Assembly: GCA_036898165.1 (NCBI GenBank)
Contig: CM072530.1
Location: 17,593,847 to 17,657,846, forward strand
Direction: 5' to 3'
Source of the DNA: Silybum marianum
Lineage: Eukaryota; Streptophyta; Magnoliopsida; Asterales; Asteraceae
Length of the DNA: 64,000 nucleotides
The translations under genes and the position numbers were made by a program. The notes under the pieces are model-generated. The model made no database searches. It was not told where the DNA came from and saw nothing but the letters and a program-made list of their open reading frames with translations. This document shows, in pieces, positions 52,052 through 63,072 of this stretch. Position 1 is the stretch's first letter; each line of letters starts with the position of its first letter.

Positions 52052-53188
52052 AGTGCTAAAGATATCTGTTATCTCTATACAGGATGCTCAAGGCACATGA
52101 CTGGCAGAAAATTCTGCTCTCTGAATTTAAGGAAGAAATAGGTCCTTCAGTGACCTTTGGTGGAAATGGCAGAGGATACACCAAAGGTTATGGTTTTCTA
52201 ACAAACGGAGCAACTTCGTTCAACCGTGTTGCTTATGTAGAAGGGCTAAAGCACAATCTCTTAAGCATTATTCAACTCTGTGACAAAGATTTCAATCTAT
52301 TCTTCACAAAAACAAGATGTGTTGTCACTGATAAAAATGACAAACCTGCTTTAAAAGGCAAAATATCAGAAAACATATATGTCATTAATATGGATAGTAC
52401 TCATTCAGAGAATGTTTGCTTCCTATCCAAGGCCTCCTCCGACGTAAATTGGCTTTGGCATAAGAGACTCTCTCATTTGAACTTCAAGGTGATCAATGAT
52501 TTGTATAGAAAAGAACTTGTCAATGGACTCCCTAAACACTCTTTTGGAAAGGAATCTCTTTGCTCAGCGTGTGAAAAAGGAAAATTGACAAAAGCTACCT
52601 TCAGAACCAAACAAGTCTCTTCAGCGACCACGCCTCTTCACTTACTCCATGTGGATCTCTTTAGACCAGTCAACGTCCAATCCATCTCTGGAAAAGAAAT
52701 ACACTCTGGTGATTGTTGATGAATATTCCACGTATACTTGGGTATTCTTTCTTCGCTCCAAGAGTGATACACCTGATGATATTATCTCCTTTATCAAGAA
52801 AATGGAAGTCCTGAACAATCTTTCTGTTCGCTCCATTAGAAGTGACCATGGCACTGAATACAAAAATAGTTTCTTGGTTAACGTCTTTGAAGAAAAAAGG
52901 AATCTCTCATAATTTCTCATCACTAAGGACTCCTCAGCAAAATGGTGTTGCTGAAAGAAGAAACCGAACGATCATTGAAGTTGGTCGCTCAGTGCTCAGC
53001 GAATCTCATCTACCAACTCAATTTTGGGCTGAAGCAGTTACCAATGCGTGTTTCACTCAGAATCGATCCCTAATAGTCAAGAGATTTAAGAAAGACATCC
53101 TATGAACTCTTTCACGGAAGAAAGCCCTCACTGAGCTACTTAAATATCTTCGGATGTAGGTGCCACATCTTGAATGACAAAGATCATT
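52052..53188 (+). pseudogene. pol: Copia-3 pol: protease and integrase, truncated
   Basis: The protease active site reads L-Y-T-G-C-S where relatives have L-D-S-G-C-S, so the catalytic Asp is lost. A frame change follows near 52,095. Then 211 codons are open with the pre-integrase zinc region (W-L-W-H-K-R-L-S-H-L-N, C-S-A-C-E-K-G-K). The integrase core continues in two other frames with R-S-D-H-G-T-E-Y and G-V-A-E-R-R-N-R. It stops at the C-terminal part (I-F-G-C-R-C-H-I-L-N-D). Confidence 0.88.
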
Positions 53189-53446
53189 ACGAACTTCTTC
53201 TCCACGATTTCTTCCCAAGCTTTGCTGATTTTATTCCCAGAACTTCTTCTCCATGTTTTCTTCTTCACTCTCACAAGCTACACACACATTGAAAACTGAT
53301 TTTTGAGAAATGAATAAGAATGAGGAGGATTTCCCCTCATTTCTTCCTTATGTACCTTGGGCCAAAATCTTAAACAAGCCTTAGCCCAAGGGAATTTATC
53401 TAGAGCCCAACCTCCATTTATCATAATCAAATTTGGGTTATTAACA
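53189..53446 (-). repeat. Gypsy-2 LTR B, right part
   Basis: It matches about 59,100-59,350 and ends ...GGGTTATTAACA. The LTR is interrupted by Copia-3 and lacks about 715 bases at the junction. Confidence 0.82.
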
Positions 53447-53458
53447 CCTCCCCCTTAA
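53447..53458 (-). promoter_or_regulatory. Polypurine tract of Gypsy-2
   Basis: CCTCCCCCTTAA on the plus strand (TTAAGGGGGAGG on the minus strand) borders LTR B. It shows that LTR B is the 3' LTR of the element to its right. Confidence 0.75.
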
Positions 53459-53609
53459 CATAATTTTGTCCCCGGAATTCCTTCGTCGAAGAGATACGGA
53501 TATAACTATTTCATCTTTGACTCTAATTCTCAAGTAGCTTCTTGCCCTTTTGAAATTGCCATTGTACTTTTACAAGCGGAATTTCTTTGTTCCTCAAACT
53601 CTTGATCTT

Positions 53610-53975
53610 TCAATCCATAATTGCCTCAGGTTCTTCAATAAAGCTCAATCTTTCATCAATTTGTACTTCCTGTAATGTTACAGTCATTTCTGCTTCCGCT
53701 AAGCATTTCCTCCAGTTTGAAACATGGAAGATGTTATGTATTCCCTTCAACCTCTTAGGTAGACAAACCTTGTAAACCACCTCCCAAACTCGTTCAATCA
53801 TCTCGAATGGTCCAAAATAATGCAGGCTCAACTTTCTTCTCTTAACAACGCGAACCACGCCCTTCCAAGGCGATCTCCTCAACATTACTATATCTCCCAT
53901 CATAAATTTAATGTTCTTACGTATCTTATCCGCATAACCTTTTTGTCTGTCTTGAGCAAGTTTTAATCTCTCTCG
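53610..53975 (-). pseudogene. pol: Gypsy-2 integrase C-terminal (GPY/F) domain
   Basis: Minus strand, reading left: R-E-R-L-K-L-A-Q-D-R-Q-K-G-Y-A-D-K, then M-G-D-I-V-M-L-R-R-S-P-W-K-G, G-P-F-E-M-I-E-R-V and H-N-I-F-H-V-S-N-W-R-K-C-L, ending in V-D-E-R-L-S. This is the GPY/F module of gypsy integrases (chromovirus-like). It is the only coding piece of Gypsy-2 I can recognise, and its place next to the purine tract is correct for the 3' end of pol. The homology ends abruptly near 53,975. Confidence 0.88.
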
Positions 53976-56152
53976 AATCTAAACAACCTTACAATATTTG
54001 ATTAACCAAGCCATCTTTGACCTCGTCCATTTCTTTTCTTCAAATCCTTCCATCATAAGGTGGTATCCTACCAACTTGGCCGTAAGGCCTCATACGAAAC
54101 CAATCACATACCATCTCACTTCAATTTCCATAATTGGTGATATTCACCTAGTTGACACTTCCATAATTCATTGGAATTAAAAGCTTACCTGATCTCAATT
54201 CCTACAATAGATCATTCTACTAATTAACCTCTTCATCGACTAAATTTCTTGATTTGACGAAACTGGGTCAATCTCATTTCGACTCAAGAATACCCAATCA
54301 ATAGCAAGACCATTGGAGATCTAGAAAAATTCACTACCAAGATCACCGTAACACGATTCCTTCTCAAATAAATATGTCAAAAGGTTGTGAGCTTCCCACA
54401 GAGTTGCCAATGCTACTAAATCACTTACCGACAAACTAAACATTGATCAACATAGTGACATATGACCTTCTCTAAACTAACAATCTTATTATCATTTACA
54501 AGAGTCTCCATGCCTATAGTAGTTTGTGGTGATAATAGGTATTGACGTCTTCACGTGAACCAAACCTCATAACACGAACATATCTAACTTCAGGAGTCCA
54601 ACTCACTTACCACTACACATTGTTCATGACTAATCTCTTTTTAACAATCAAAACGATCACGATAATTTAACAATCATCATTAAAGCACATCAGATCCACT
54701 TGATATATCTAATAACAAATATACATCTTCTGACAATAACCCCTTCGGAGTGAATACTAACTTCCTGGGGAAATGTACATAATCATCTTTTACTCTAACA
54801 AACTCGACCTACAATATCTTGCAAGGCTCAAATTTTTCAAGAACCCAAACACAATTACAGGTTGACAAACCAATTCAAAGTAATGCATAACGACATTAAG
54901 CATTGAAACAATAATTTTCCGGCTCCCTCCTAATAGTCTATCTTCAACCAATTCCTTTCCTAGACGTTGCGGAAAATACACCTCAATCACCTTTCCACAA
55001 TCCTTACTAATTCATCAAATAAGATTATGCTTATTTTACAATGTGAGCGATTGAGTCCTTTAAGACATTGCCTCCCATTGAGCTCGCACAAGCAATATTA
55101 CGTGGTCTCTACTTTCTAATTCAACATCCATCCACTAGCGAAACATTTCCACGGTTACATCATCTCCATTGAAAGTATATGTTCAATTACAAAGCGTCAC
55201 GAAACTACATCCTCCCCAAGAATGGCTTACATGACAGTCGTTTCTTCATACTCGCACGATCATCCCGACAAAATATCTACCTAATCGAATTGTTGCAACT
55301 TCAAGAAACAAGTTCAGGTAGACCAAGGAGAGTGACTCTTTCATGCAGGGCACAACCTATTCAAACCATTGGCCATCAAGACGAATACACGAATCGACAA
55401 AATGACTCATAATCCATACGATTATATAACTTTGTCGCATAATTCCACATTCGACAAAAGCTTTGTACTTCACACAATTCCACAGGCGAATATACAATAT
55501 GAATTCGTGCAAATCGTACAATTCTCCGAAAGAAGTCATTTCCCCCAATTCTACGTATAATTTAACTTCCATATACATTCACCAGGCGGTTTATCAAAAC
55601 GCTAGGTCTACAACTGTCCCGGGCATCCATTTACCCTTGAACAACTTATATAAAATAACTGCATCGGAGTTATTTCTAGATTCCAGATTACATGCAACAT
55701 TTAACAGATTCAACAATCCTACTAAATAGTCTTTAGCTACAAACCAACAATTAGGCACATACTGATACCTTATGGACACCTACCGAGAGTATCTCGTTTA
55801 CAAATTTCTTCACATCACAACTTGGTGGTAATACTCTTAAATTTCTCCCTTACCAATGGGTAGAAGTTCTATGCCAAATGAACTAATAGCTATACTTCCC
55901 TTGGTAACCCAACACAAACTGAACACCTACACTCATCCAGTTCCTCCCATAACGATTTTTATCAACACAATATTTCACTACTCATTTCTATCTCGTTGGT
56001 CGAAGTACCATGCGGTTCTTGATTATTTCTCTATATAAACATTCACCACTTACCACATCTTGACAACCCGGAGAAAATGTTAAAACTTATATCACAATAC
56101 CAACTCTGAATCTAGTATCTTTGATTTCCACTATACATCAATCTTCCCAAGC
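53976..56152. other. Gypsy-2 interior, unrecognised
   Basis: About 2.2 kb of AT-rich sequence. Short frames exist (for example 54,790-54,990 minus and 55,463-55,729 plus), but none shows a retroelement motif. It should hold the rest of pol; either that was replaced or it has decayed beyond recognition. No copy of it exists in unit 1. Confidence 0.5.
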
Positions 56153-57771
56153 TGACGAACAATGGTCATTCATTGACCACAAAATCCTCAAACCATGAAT
56201 TCAATATTTCGAGGTTCTTCATTGCTAACAAGTGCATTCTCCACCTAAAGGCTAACCCCCAAAATACCGACGAGTTCATGACATTCATGCATGATGACAC
56301 ATTAAATGGATACTAGTAAAAATCTTTTTTTAGTGCAAAATTTAATGAATATAAAATCTGGGCAACATACTAGTGCATGCATGTCGCGCCACCCCACTAC
56401 TGGGTTTAGTGCATGATGACACATTAAATGGACACTAGTAAAAATCACCTTTTTAGTGCAAAATTTAATGAATATAAAATCCGGGCAACACACTAGTGCA
56501 TGCATGTCGCGCCACCCCACTACTGGGTAGTCTTACTCAAAGAATTCAAAGGCCCCACACATGTGGCCAAAAGATACTACATTGCTCTACTGATCAAACC
56601 ATTCCGGTAAAAGTAATTAGGTTTACATAAAAAAAATTGGGTAATTTGACAATAAAGGTATTCTCATATAAATTTCAAAAGCACGGTTTATATAAAAGTT
56701 TATTTTCACGACTTTTGTGATAAAGGATAATTCAACATGCAATTATTTATGTGTGAATATTTTACCCTATGCAACGTGAAATGAAAATAAGTTCGTGTAT
56801 TTCAAATTCAAACTCCACGTGTACGTACAACAATTTGTTCTTCAAAACCATGAAACGCAACCTCCATAAATATGTTTTTCAGTATGAAGTGACTTGCGCA
56901 GTTCATAAGTAAATAAATAAAACATGATGCATGAAATTCGTTTTACGGTTGAAGCACTATACTCAACATGCATATTGGTTTTGCCTTGAAAATTTATTCC
57001 CCTTAAGTTTACAGCTATAAGTGAAACATTGTGTTTCTATAACTAACGGAACTTTCGGAACATGCTCTCTATGGTATGTTCGAGTACCCTTTTTATACTA
57101 TTTCCAATCTAGTCATTAGCATAGTGATTTCTCGCTTTCAATAACTTCGACCCTTTAAGGTATTTAGTCAATCCTTTCCCATTCTTTTTATCCTTATGTC
57201 ACTTTCCGAATTGACGTTTCTTCGATTTCCATCCCTCTTCGTCTCATTCACAATTGACTGAAATGTCAACTGATTCATAATTAATATCCAGTTTCTAATT
57301 ATACATTTCAATTCAATGGAGTTCAATCAATAAAAACAATCCCATGATCGGAGATTTCTCCAAATATAAGAGTATACTCTTATACTATTCTACTTCCCTA
57401 TTTGAGTCTCGATAATATTTACCCCGAGCTTAATCGTTGTTACCAACGACTATTTCTCGAAACCAACAACTTTACTTCATAAACGATCTAAATTCTAATA
57501 CCGAATATCATCTATAGACAACACTTAATCAAAGAGTTCTAGGTTCATAGGGTGAATCAAGCACACACATGTACCCGTAAATTCAAAATTGCATTGGTCA
57601 TATGTATATCTAAACTTACCTTACATGAGAGTCCTTATTACCGTATCAACATGTCCCTGTTGAGGTTTTTCCATACGACTCCCTATTTCAGCTGTGACCC
57701 CTAGACTACAGTCTAAGACTAGGTGCCACTCGACCACCTAATTCACTTAAACTCCGACTCTGATACCGATT
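56153..57771 (-). repeat. Gypsy-2 interior next to primer site, copy 2
   Basis: It matches 45,812-48,182 without the Harbinger-like insertion. The primer site, minus strand TCGGTATCAGAG, lies at about 57,757-57,769. Confidence 0.78.
56289..56527. repeat. 122-bp tandem duplication
   Basis: Two units (56,289-56,410 and 56,411-56,527), each with GCATGATGACACATTAAATG, GCAAAATTTAATGAATATAA and TCGCGCCACCCCACTACTGG. Copy 1 of the interior has a single unit. Confidence 0.88.
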
Positions 57772-59350
57772 TGTAACATCCGAAAACTTAAATCCACAAC
57801 ATGAATAGGAATTCAAGTTAACCGAAATTAAGATTAACCAACTTGGGTTTAATTCAATATAATCAAAAACTAAGCAGCGGAAATGTTTAATGTCAACAGC
57901 TGAATATTTAAACAAACAAGTTAATCTAAACAAAACTCACATGCCTCACATCCTTCCTTTGCCCTTGTCGCTCTTCCCCATAATGTACCTGCCTGAAAAT
58001 AGTTTATTTTGAAAAGAGAGGGTTAGACTAAAAGGTCTAGAGAATTCCTCATAAAACAATTTTCTTCACAGTTGTATAAGACAAAAATATGCAACTTACA
58101 AATAGATGACCCATTCCTTTAAAGGGAACGATTACAAAACGGGTGAAATATGCCCAAGGTATAACACCATCGCACTCCCTTAGCGACAACCCAGTCACGT
58201 ACGGACCCAACCTACATGCCCACACTCCCTTTGTGGTAATAGGATTTATAATCACCCAAGACCTTGCCATATGACCCCATAATAACGCACCGTGCACATA
58301 TAGACCCCAAAGCTTGTAAAAGTGATAATGGAAGGTTTTCGTATACAAATATCGTCATGTAAAAACCATAATCAGTATATAAAGCTTTGAAACATACCAC
58401 ATTGCATTTTTAAGGGATAGGGAACTCACCTGGATTGGACACACTTTGTCTCAAGCTTATACGGCTAAAACCTTTAAACTGAAAGCCTAAATTCACCAAC
58501 ATAAAACGATTTTTAACCCAATGTAATACCCATAAAAGTTCTATTATATAGACCTAAGATAAACCCCTAGCTCAAAGGTCCAAACCCCGGCTCGAAAGGA
58601 TAATCAAAACGGAAAAAGTCGCACCGTCAGTGGACTTTGCAGCATATAGTGTTGGTTAACCAGCCTACGCCACTGATGGGCTTCTTCGTCCCTGCAACTA
58701 AAAATCAAAGTTTTTCCCATTTCCAAACGTCCCAATACTGATTTCTAACATCCCAATAACGTATATAAAGATGGAATAAACCTCTAAATCAAACCCAAAC
58801 TAATTACCATCCATACAAGAACATCTAGCCACCAATTTCTCAAATTCATTCTTGAGTTGTCATCAATGGAGTTGGGATTAGACACCCAATCCAATAAGGA
58901 GGTCACTCCTTTGATGAACACAAGTACCTCATTGCTTATTGGCAATAGGTAGATGATCAATTCTTAAAACCAGCCACTCTTTTCACCATTAGACCCAAAA
59001 CTAAGAAGTATAAGAATTCTAGAATCACCATCAATATACCCAAATAGAAAAGATGAAGAATCTTAATGAAGAAGATGATTCTATACCTGAAATGATGATT
59101 CCTTCTTATGATTTCTTCCCAAGATTAGCTTATTTCCTCCAAAAACTTCTTCTCCATGTTTTTTTCTTCACTTTCACAAGCCACACACACACATTGAAAA
59201 CTGATTTTTGAGAAATGAATAAGAATAAGGAGGATTTCCCCTCATCTCTTCCTTATATACCTTGGGCCTAAATCTTAAACAAGCCATACCCCAAGGGAAT
59301 CTAGCTATAACCAAACCTCCATTTAACATAATAAAATTTGGGTTATTACA
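57772..59350 (-). repeat. Gypsy-2 LTR C (5' LTR)
   Basis: A complete copy of 1,579 bp, TGTAACATCC...GGGTTATTACA, with the primer site on its left, so it is the 5' LTR of a minus-strand element. LTR A and B align to it. Confidence 0.85.
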
Positions 59351-60160
59351 TAATTATTCATTAAAAATTATACACTATTATTATTTATTGATGAATTACA
59401 ATAATTATTACTTATACCTATTATTTTCATATTATTTTCTTCTTTAATTATTATTCAATATATTTAGCTATCCAAAAACAAATATAACGATTATCAAATG
59501 TTTATATAGCATAAAACTTAAACTTATACTTATTTTGTTTCATAATAATAAAATTGTGTTAAATAAATTTAATAAATATTTAATTTAATTATCAAAATAA
59601 TTTTTTAAAATGATTAATTATTTAGGATATGTGATATTGATCAATTTTATTATTCATATTATATGTAATGGTATTTAAAAATCATAAATAATAAAAAAAT
59701 TTATAAAATTTGTTTTAACAAATCCAAATATTGCAGCATATATATAATAATCAATTTTAAATTTTTTTAATTAATACATGTTAGAATTTTGTATTGTAGA
59801 TGTTAAGAGATTTGATCCCACATAGGAATGAAAGGGAAAACTAGGGCTTATAAGGCTATCTCATTAAGCCTTATCAAATTGGAACCCAAGCTCATCTAAG
59901 GGGTTTGGATCGGGCTTGTGAGTGACCTTGGCATTATGTATTTAACGTCCAAAGATGGGCCTTGGGCCCTTATTTTTCGACTTCATTTTTTCCTAATCCA
60001 ACAGTCAATGCCCATTATTTGCAAACCCTAGCTCTTCAATTCTTGAAATTGATGAATAAACTTGTACCGAAAGCGAGTCTCGATTTCAGCAAGTGAAACC
60101 CACATGAAGACAAACCTATTTGTTTGTGTGCATGTGGTGAACATGGTATTCTGCCATGTT
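59351..60160. repeat. Flank of Gypsy-2, copy 2
   Basis: It matches 44,172-45,594 without the 628-bp extra segment. It is non-coding and ends ...CTGCCATGTT at the border of hAT-like copy 2. Confidence 0.8.
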
Positions 60161-60817
60161 TAGGCATGGGAATAAGACCTGTCCCATTGGGGAACCAGTG
60201 TACCCGCCCCGACAGGGACGGGGATTTCCCAAAAAATCGGGGATTGGAGATGGGGATGGGATTCCCGAAAGTTAAAAATCGGGGATGGGGACGGGGACGA
60301 GTGACGTGGTCCACGCCTCGCCCCGTCCCGTCCCGTCCCGTCCCCGAATATTAAATATATTATATATTTTTGTTGTTAAATATATTATTTATAAAGAATT
60401 ATATTTAGTATCCGTTATATTTATATATAGTATTTTAACATTTCTTCTTATGTACAATTTTGTGAGTCGTCTTACTCATTTTTTAGATAAAAAAACGTTG
60501 AAAGTCGAGAGCGTTTAATCAAACAATTATTTATGATGTTGTGATTTTGTTCACATGTGAATATTTGATATTCTATAAAAGTAAATTTTGAAAATGTGCG
60601 AGATTTAAACATGAACCATTATTGATTGAGTATGTTGTTTAACATATTTAGTTTAAAACATTTTTAAAATTCAGGGGGGAAATCCCCGATTCCCCGTCGG
60701 GGACAGGGATGGGGATATGATCATATTCCCCGATGGGGATGAGGACGGGGATGGGGATGAAGATTGAAATCGGGGACAGGGATGGGGATTGAGGTCCCCG
60801 ACCCATTCCCACGCCTA
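60161..60817. mobile_element. hAT-like element, copy 2 (right border of the 18.9-kb unit)
   Basis: It runs from TAGGCATGGGAAT to ...CCCATTCCCACGCCTA, 657 bp, same orientation as copy 1. The right flank TGCTTTAG pairs with TCCTTCAG left of copy 1 (6 of 8 identical). Left flank GCCATGTT pairs with the right flank of copy 1. Confidence 0.8.
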
Positions 60818-60825
60818 TGCTTTAG

Positions 60826-62418
60826 TGCTAGCCTTTTCAACTTTGAGTTCTGCGATGGCTTTTCGCGCTCAGTTATACCTTGTTGTTTGTCAATCCTTAT
60901 AGTCAGATTTACAAAGACTTGGTCCTTAAGATCTTCTTCGACCTTAGTTAGTTCTTTGATTTTCAGATGGCAAGTTTTTAGTTGTTCTTGTAAATTTGAG
61001 TTTAGTTATTCAGCCTTTGTTTTACCATTTAAAGCATTATATAAATCAATAGTCAGCGTATCGAGAACTGACAAACTATCATTTACAGATATAGAAGAAT
61101 CATTCAAATTTGATACTTGAGTAGAGTTTGAAGAAACCTTGGTTGAAGAAGATAAAGATATATCTACTTCTTGGATTTTTGCCAGAAGACAAAAAAATTC
61201 CAAGTCTTTTTCATCTGAACCAGACTCATCAGTGGCGTATGTCCGATCATGTTCTTCAGGGAACAAGCCTTTGCCTTTTTCGCTGGGTTTTCTTCATTTT
61301 TAGGTACTTCTCCTTTAACCTGAGTTAATTTTCATCTATGGGTTTAGAGGAGGTCAGAACAACAACTATCTTTGACTTGCATTCACTACCAAAGTAACCT
61401 TTGCGTTGACAATTATAGCAAGTCGTTGAAGCTTTATCGATTAGAGAAAGCTTTGACTTATTGTAGTTAGATATAGAAGAGTTTCTTCTAAAGTTGCTAT
61501 GTTTGGAAAATCTTCTAAAGGTATTAGTCAAAAGACCTAGAGACTCATCAAATTCAGGAAGATCAGGATCTGAGAGGTCCTTGGAGTTAGAAAGTTCTAA
61601 CTTAGTGATAGTAGTAATAGAGGAAGAGACAGTTTTTGAAGGGTCGGTCTCTGAAGACACCAAAGATAACGAAGAGCTTTTAGTGTTTTTAGTGCTTTTA
61701 GTGTCCTTGACCAAATTCTTCTTTAGTACTTGAGAATTGAGATTGCTCTTGATTGAGCAAGATCTCATAAAGAACACTTAAGGAAAGGGATTAATGTCCT
61801 TTAACATTTTGAGACACATAGTAAACGTGTCTTAAGGGTCAGGAAGAGATTCCATGAACTTTGTCAGGACCTCTAAGTTGGAATATTCTCTCTCAACAGT
61901 TCGGAGATCAATTATTAAGCAGTTAAACCTTTGGTGTACCTCTGACAAGGTTTCATTTTCACCACAAAGGAAACTTTCATATTGTCTTACAAGGTTGATA
62001 TTTCATGATTCTTGTACCTTATTAGTATGTTCATATTGAACACAAAGAGTATCCCAAATGAATTTTGAAGTTCTCATCTTCGTGATTGAATAATAAACAT
62101 TGTTAGGAAGGAACTAGAAATAATAGATCTAGCTTTAGTATCTATAGTTAATTCTTTCTTATCTTCCTCACTCGATTGATGTAGAGCTTTGGGTATATGT
62201 CTTTCATGGATTGCAGTAGAGGTTGTAGTCTCACGAACAGCAGGAATAATAGATGTTAGAACAAAAGGTTCATCCTCTACATAGTAGGAAATCTTATGAT
62301 CAGCATCTTCTAGGAATAGAGCCATTTCTTTCTTTCCATACAAGAAAATTATCCTTGTTGAACTTGGGAGGTTTGGCAAGAGATCCATTGTCATTATAGT
62401 TTGTGTTTTGGTTAGTCA
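60826..62418 (-). pseudogene. gag: Copia-4 gag, main part
   Basis: It starts with an ATG at 62,418 (M-T-N-Q-N-T-N-Y), so this copy kept the start lost in Copia-1. Capsid motifs (D-K-K-E-L-T-I-D-T-K-A-R-S-I-I), a first zinc knuckle CYNCQRKGYFGSEC near 61,376-61,417 and the coiled-coil start L-Y-N-A-L-N-G-K (61,024) follow in order, with frameshifts after each. It is broken at 60,826 inside V-E-K-A-S by the hAT-bounded unit and resumes at 41,912 with E-G-W-C-K. Confidence 0.88.
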
Positions 62419-62470
62419 TTTCAAAAACAAATAGATATTAGTATTTTTGAAGATAAAAAAAGAAATAAAC

Positions 62471-62485
62471 ATTGCTTTGATGCCA
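62471..62485 (-). promoter_or_regulatory. Primer binding site of Copia-4, mutated
   Basis: On the minus strand it reads TGGCATCAAAGCAAT, with two substitutions against TGGTATCAGAGC, two to three bases from the LTR end. Confidence 0.75.
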
Positions 62486-62487
62486 CT

Positions 62488-62730
62488 TGTTGGTCCCAAA
62501 GAAGTGTACAAGTATCACACAGTTTGTAGAAGGGGGGGGGGGTGAATACAAAACACACAAACTTCAAGTTTTAAATTAGGTCATTGCAAATAAACAAACT
62601 TACAGATTGTTGCGGAAATAAGAACAAGTATAAAATACCTATTCTAAACAATCTAGAAACACTAAATACGATGCACAAGATAAGGAGAAAAATAAGCAGA
62701 GGTTTAAGAAGAGAGATGTTAGTCTGAAAA
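62488..62730 (-). repeat. Copia-4 5' LTR, 3' end only
   Basis: It starts TGTTGGTCCC (plus strand) and contains the G-run that corresponds to the C-tract of the other copies. It is related to the ends of the Copia-1 and Copia-3 LTRs and is cut at 62,730 by another repeat. Confidence 0.8.
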
Positions 62731-63072
62731 TGTTGTATCCGAGATCACAACTATTGAAGACATGAAGGGCCAAAGCGTAAATTCAACAAAGTTATTAATT
62801 AGGAAGGATTAATTATTAGGAAATGATTTATTATCAAAGTAAAGATTCTATTTGTAATTAAGGCAATTGTATAATGCCTTCTTTCCTAGTTTCCTTATTG
62901 CAATATTGTCTAGCATATAAATACAAGCTTAGGGTATGCATTAGAAGATTAGAGAGCTTAGAGATCATTCATATAACCATGTAATCACGAATTCTATAAG
63001 TAAGATATATGACATAAGGTGTTATTCATATTGTTCTTGTTTATTCTTCGTTACCTGATTGATCTGGGATCA
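62731..63072 (+). repeat. LTR of a further element (342 bp)
   Basis: TGTTGTATCC...GATCTGGGATCA with a TATAAATA box at 62,916-62,923 and a transcript-end-like AT-rich part. It is followed by TTGATATCAAAGCC, two changes from the primer site TTGGTATCAGAGCC. The second LTR is not in the window. Confidence 0.5.

Larger units (their letters stand above)
48801..53188 (+). mobile_element. Copia-3: truncated copia element of the Copia-1 family
   Basis: A complete 5' LTR, primer site, gag, protease and integrase core are followed by an abrupt end at ...ATGACAAAGATCATT (53,188). Reverse transcriptase, RNase H, env-like part and 3' LTR are missing. It lies in Gypsy-2 LTR B, and about 715 bases of that LTR are missing at the same breakpoint, so one deletion removed both. 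The left target site is TAAAG. It is the best copy of the family's gag in this window. Confidence 0.92.
42505..60160. repeat. Inner 17.7-kb segment: two tandem copies of a Gypsy-2-based unit
   Basis: Unit 1 is 42,505-45,594 and unit 2 is 45,595-60,160. Both start with the same sequence ([A/G]CCATGTTTTTTTCAAT), continue into Gypsy-2 sequence, contain a Gypsy-2 LTR, and end with the same 0.8-1.4 kb flank finishing in GAACATGGTA.TCT.CCATG. Unit 1 is shorter because most of Gypsy-2 is deleted. It starts and ends with GCCATGTT beside the hAT copies. Confidence 0.8.
37205..62730 (-). mobile_element. Copia-4: decayed copia element in pieces
   Basis: On the minus strand, from right to left: partial LTR (62,488-62,730), primer site, gag (62,418-60,826), the 18.9-kb hAT-bounded unit, more gag (41,912-41,741), a Mutator-like insertion, gag/protease/integrase/reverse transcriptase (41,133-38,518), a solo LTR and the reverse transcriptase to about 37,205. 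RNase H, env-like part and the other LTR are missing. It is related to Copia-1 and Copia-3 but more diverged. All frames are broken. Confidence 0.85.

Noticed and set aside
54790..54990. Minus-strand frame of 66 codons in the Gypsy-2 interior
   Set aside because: No retroelement motif and no copy in unit 1; length is expected by chance in AT-rich DNA.
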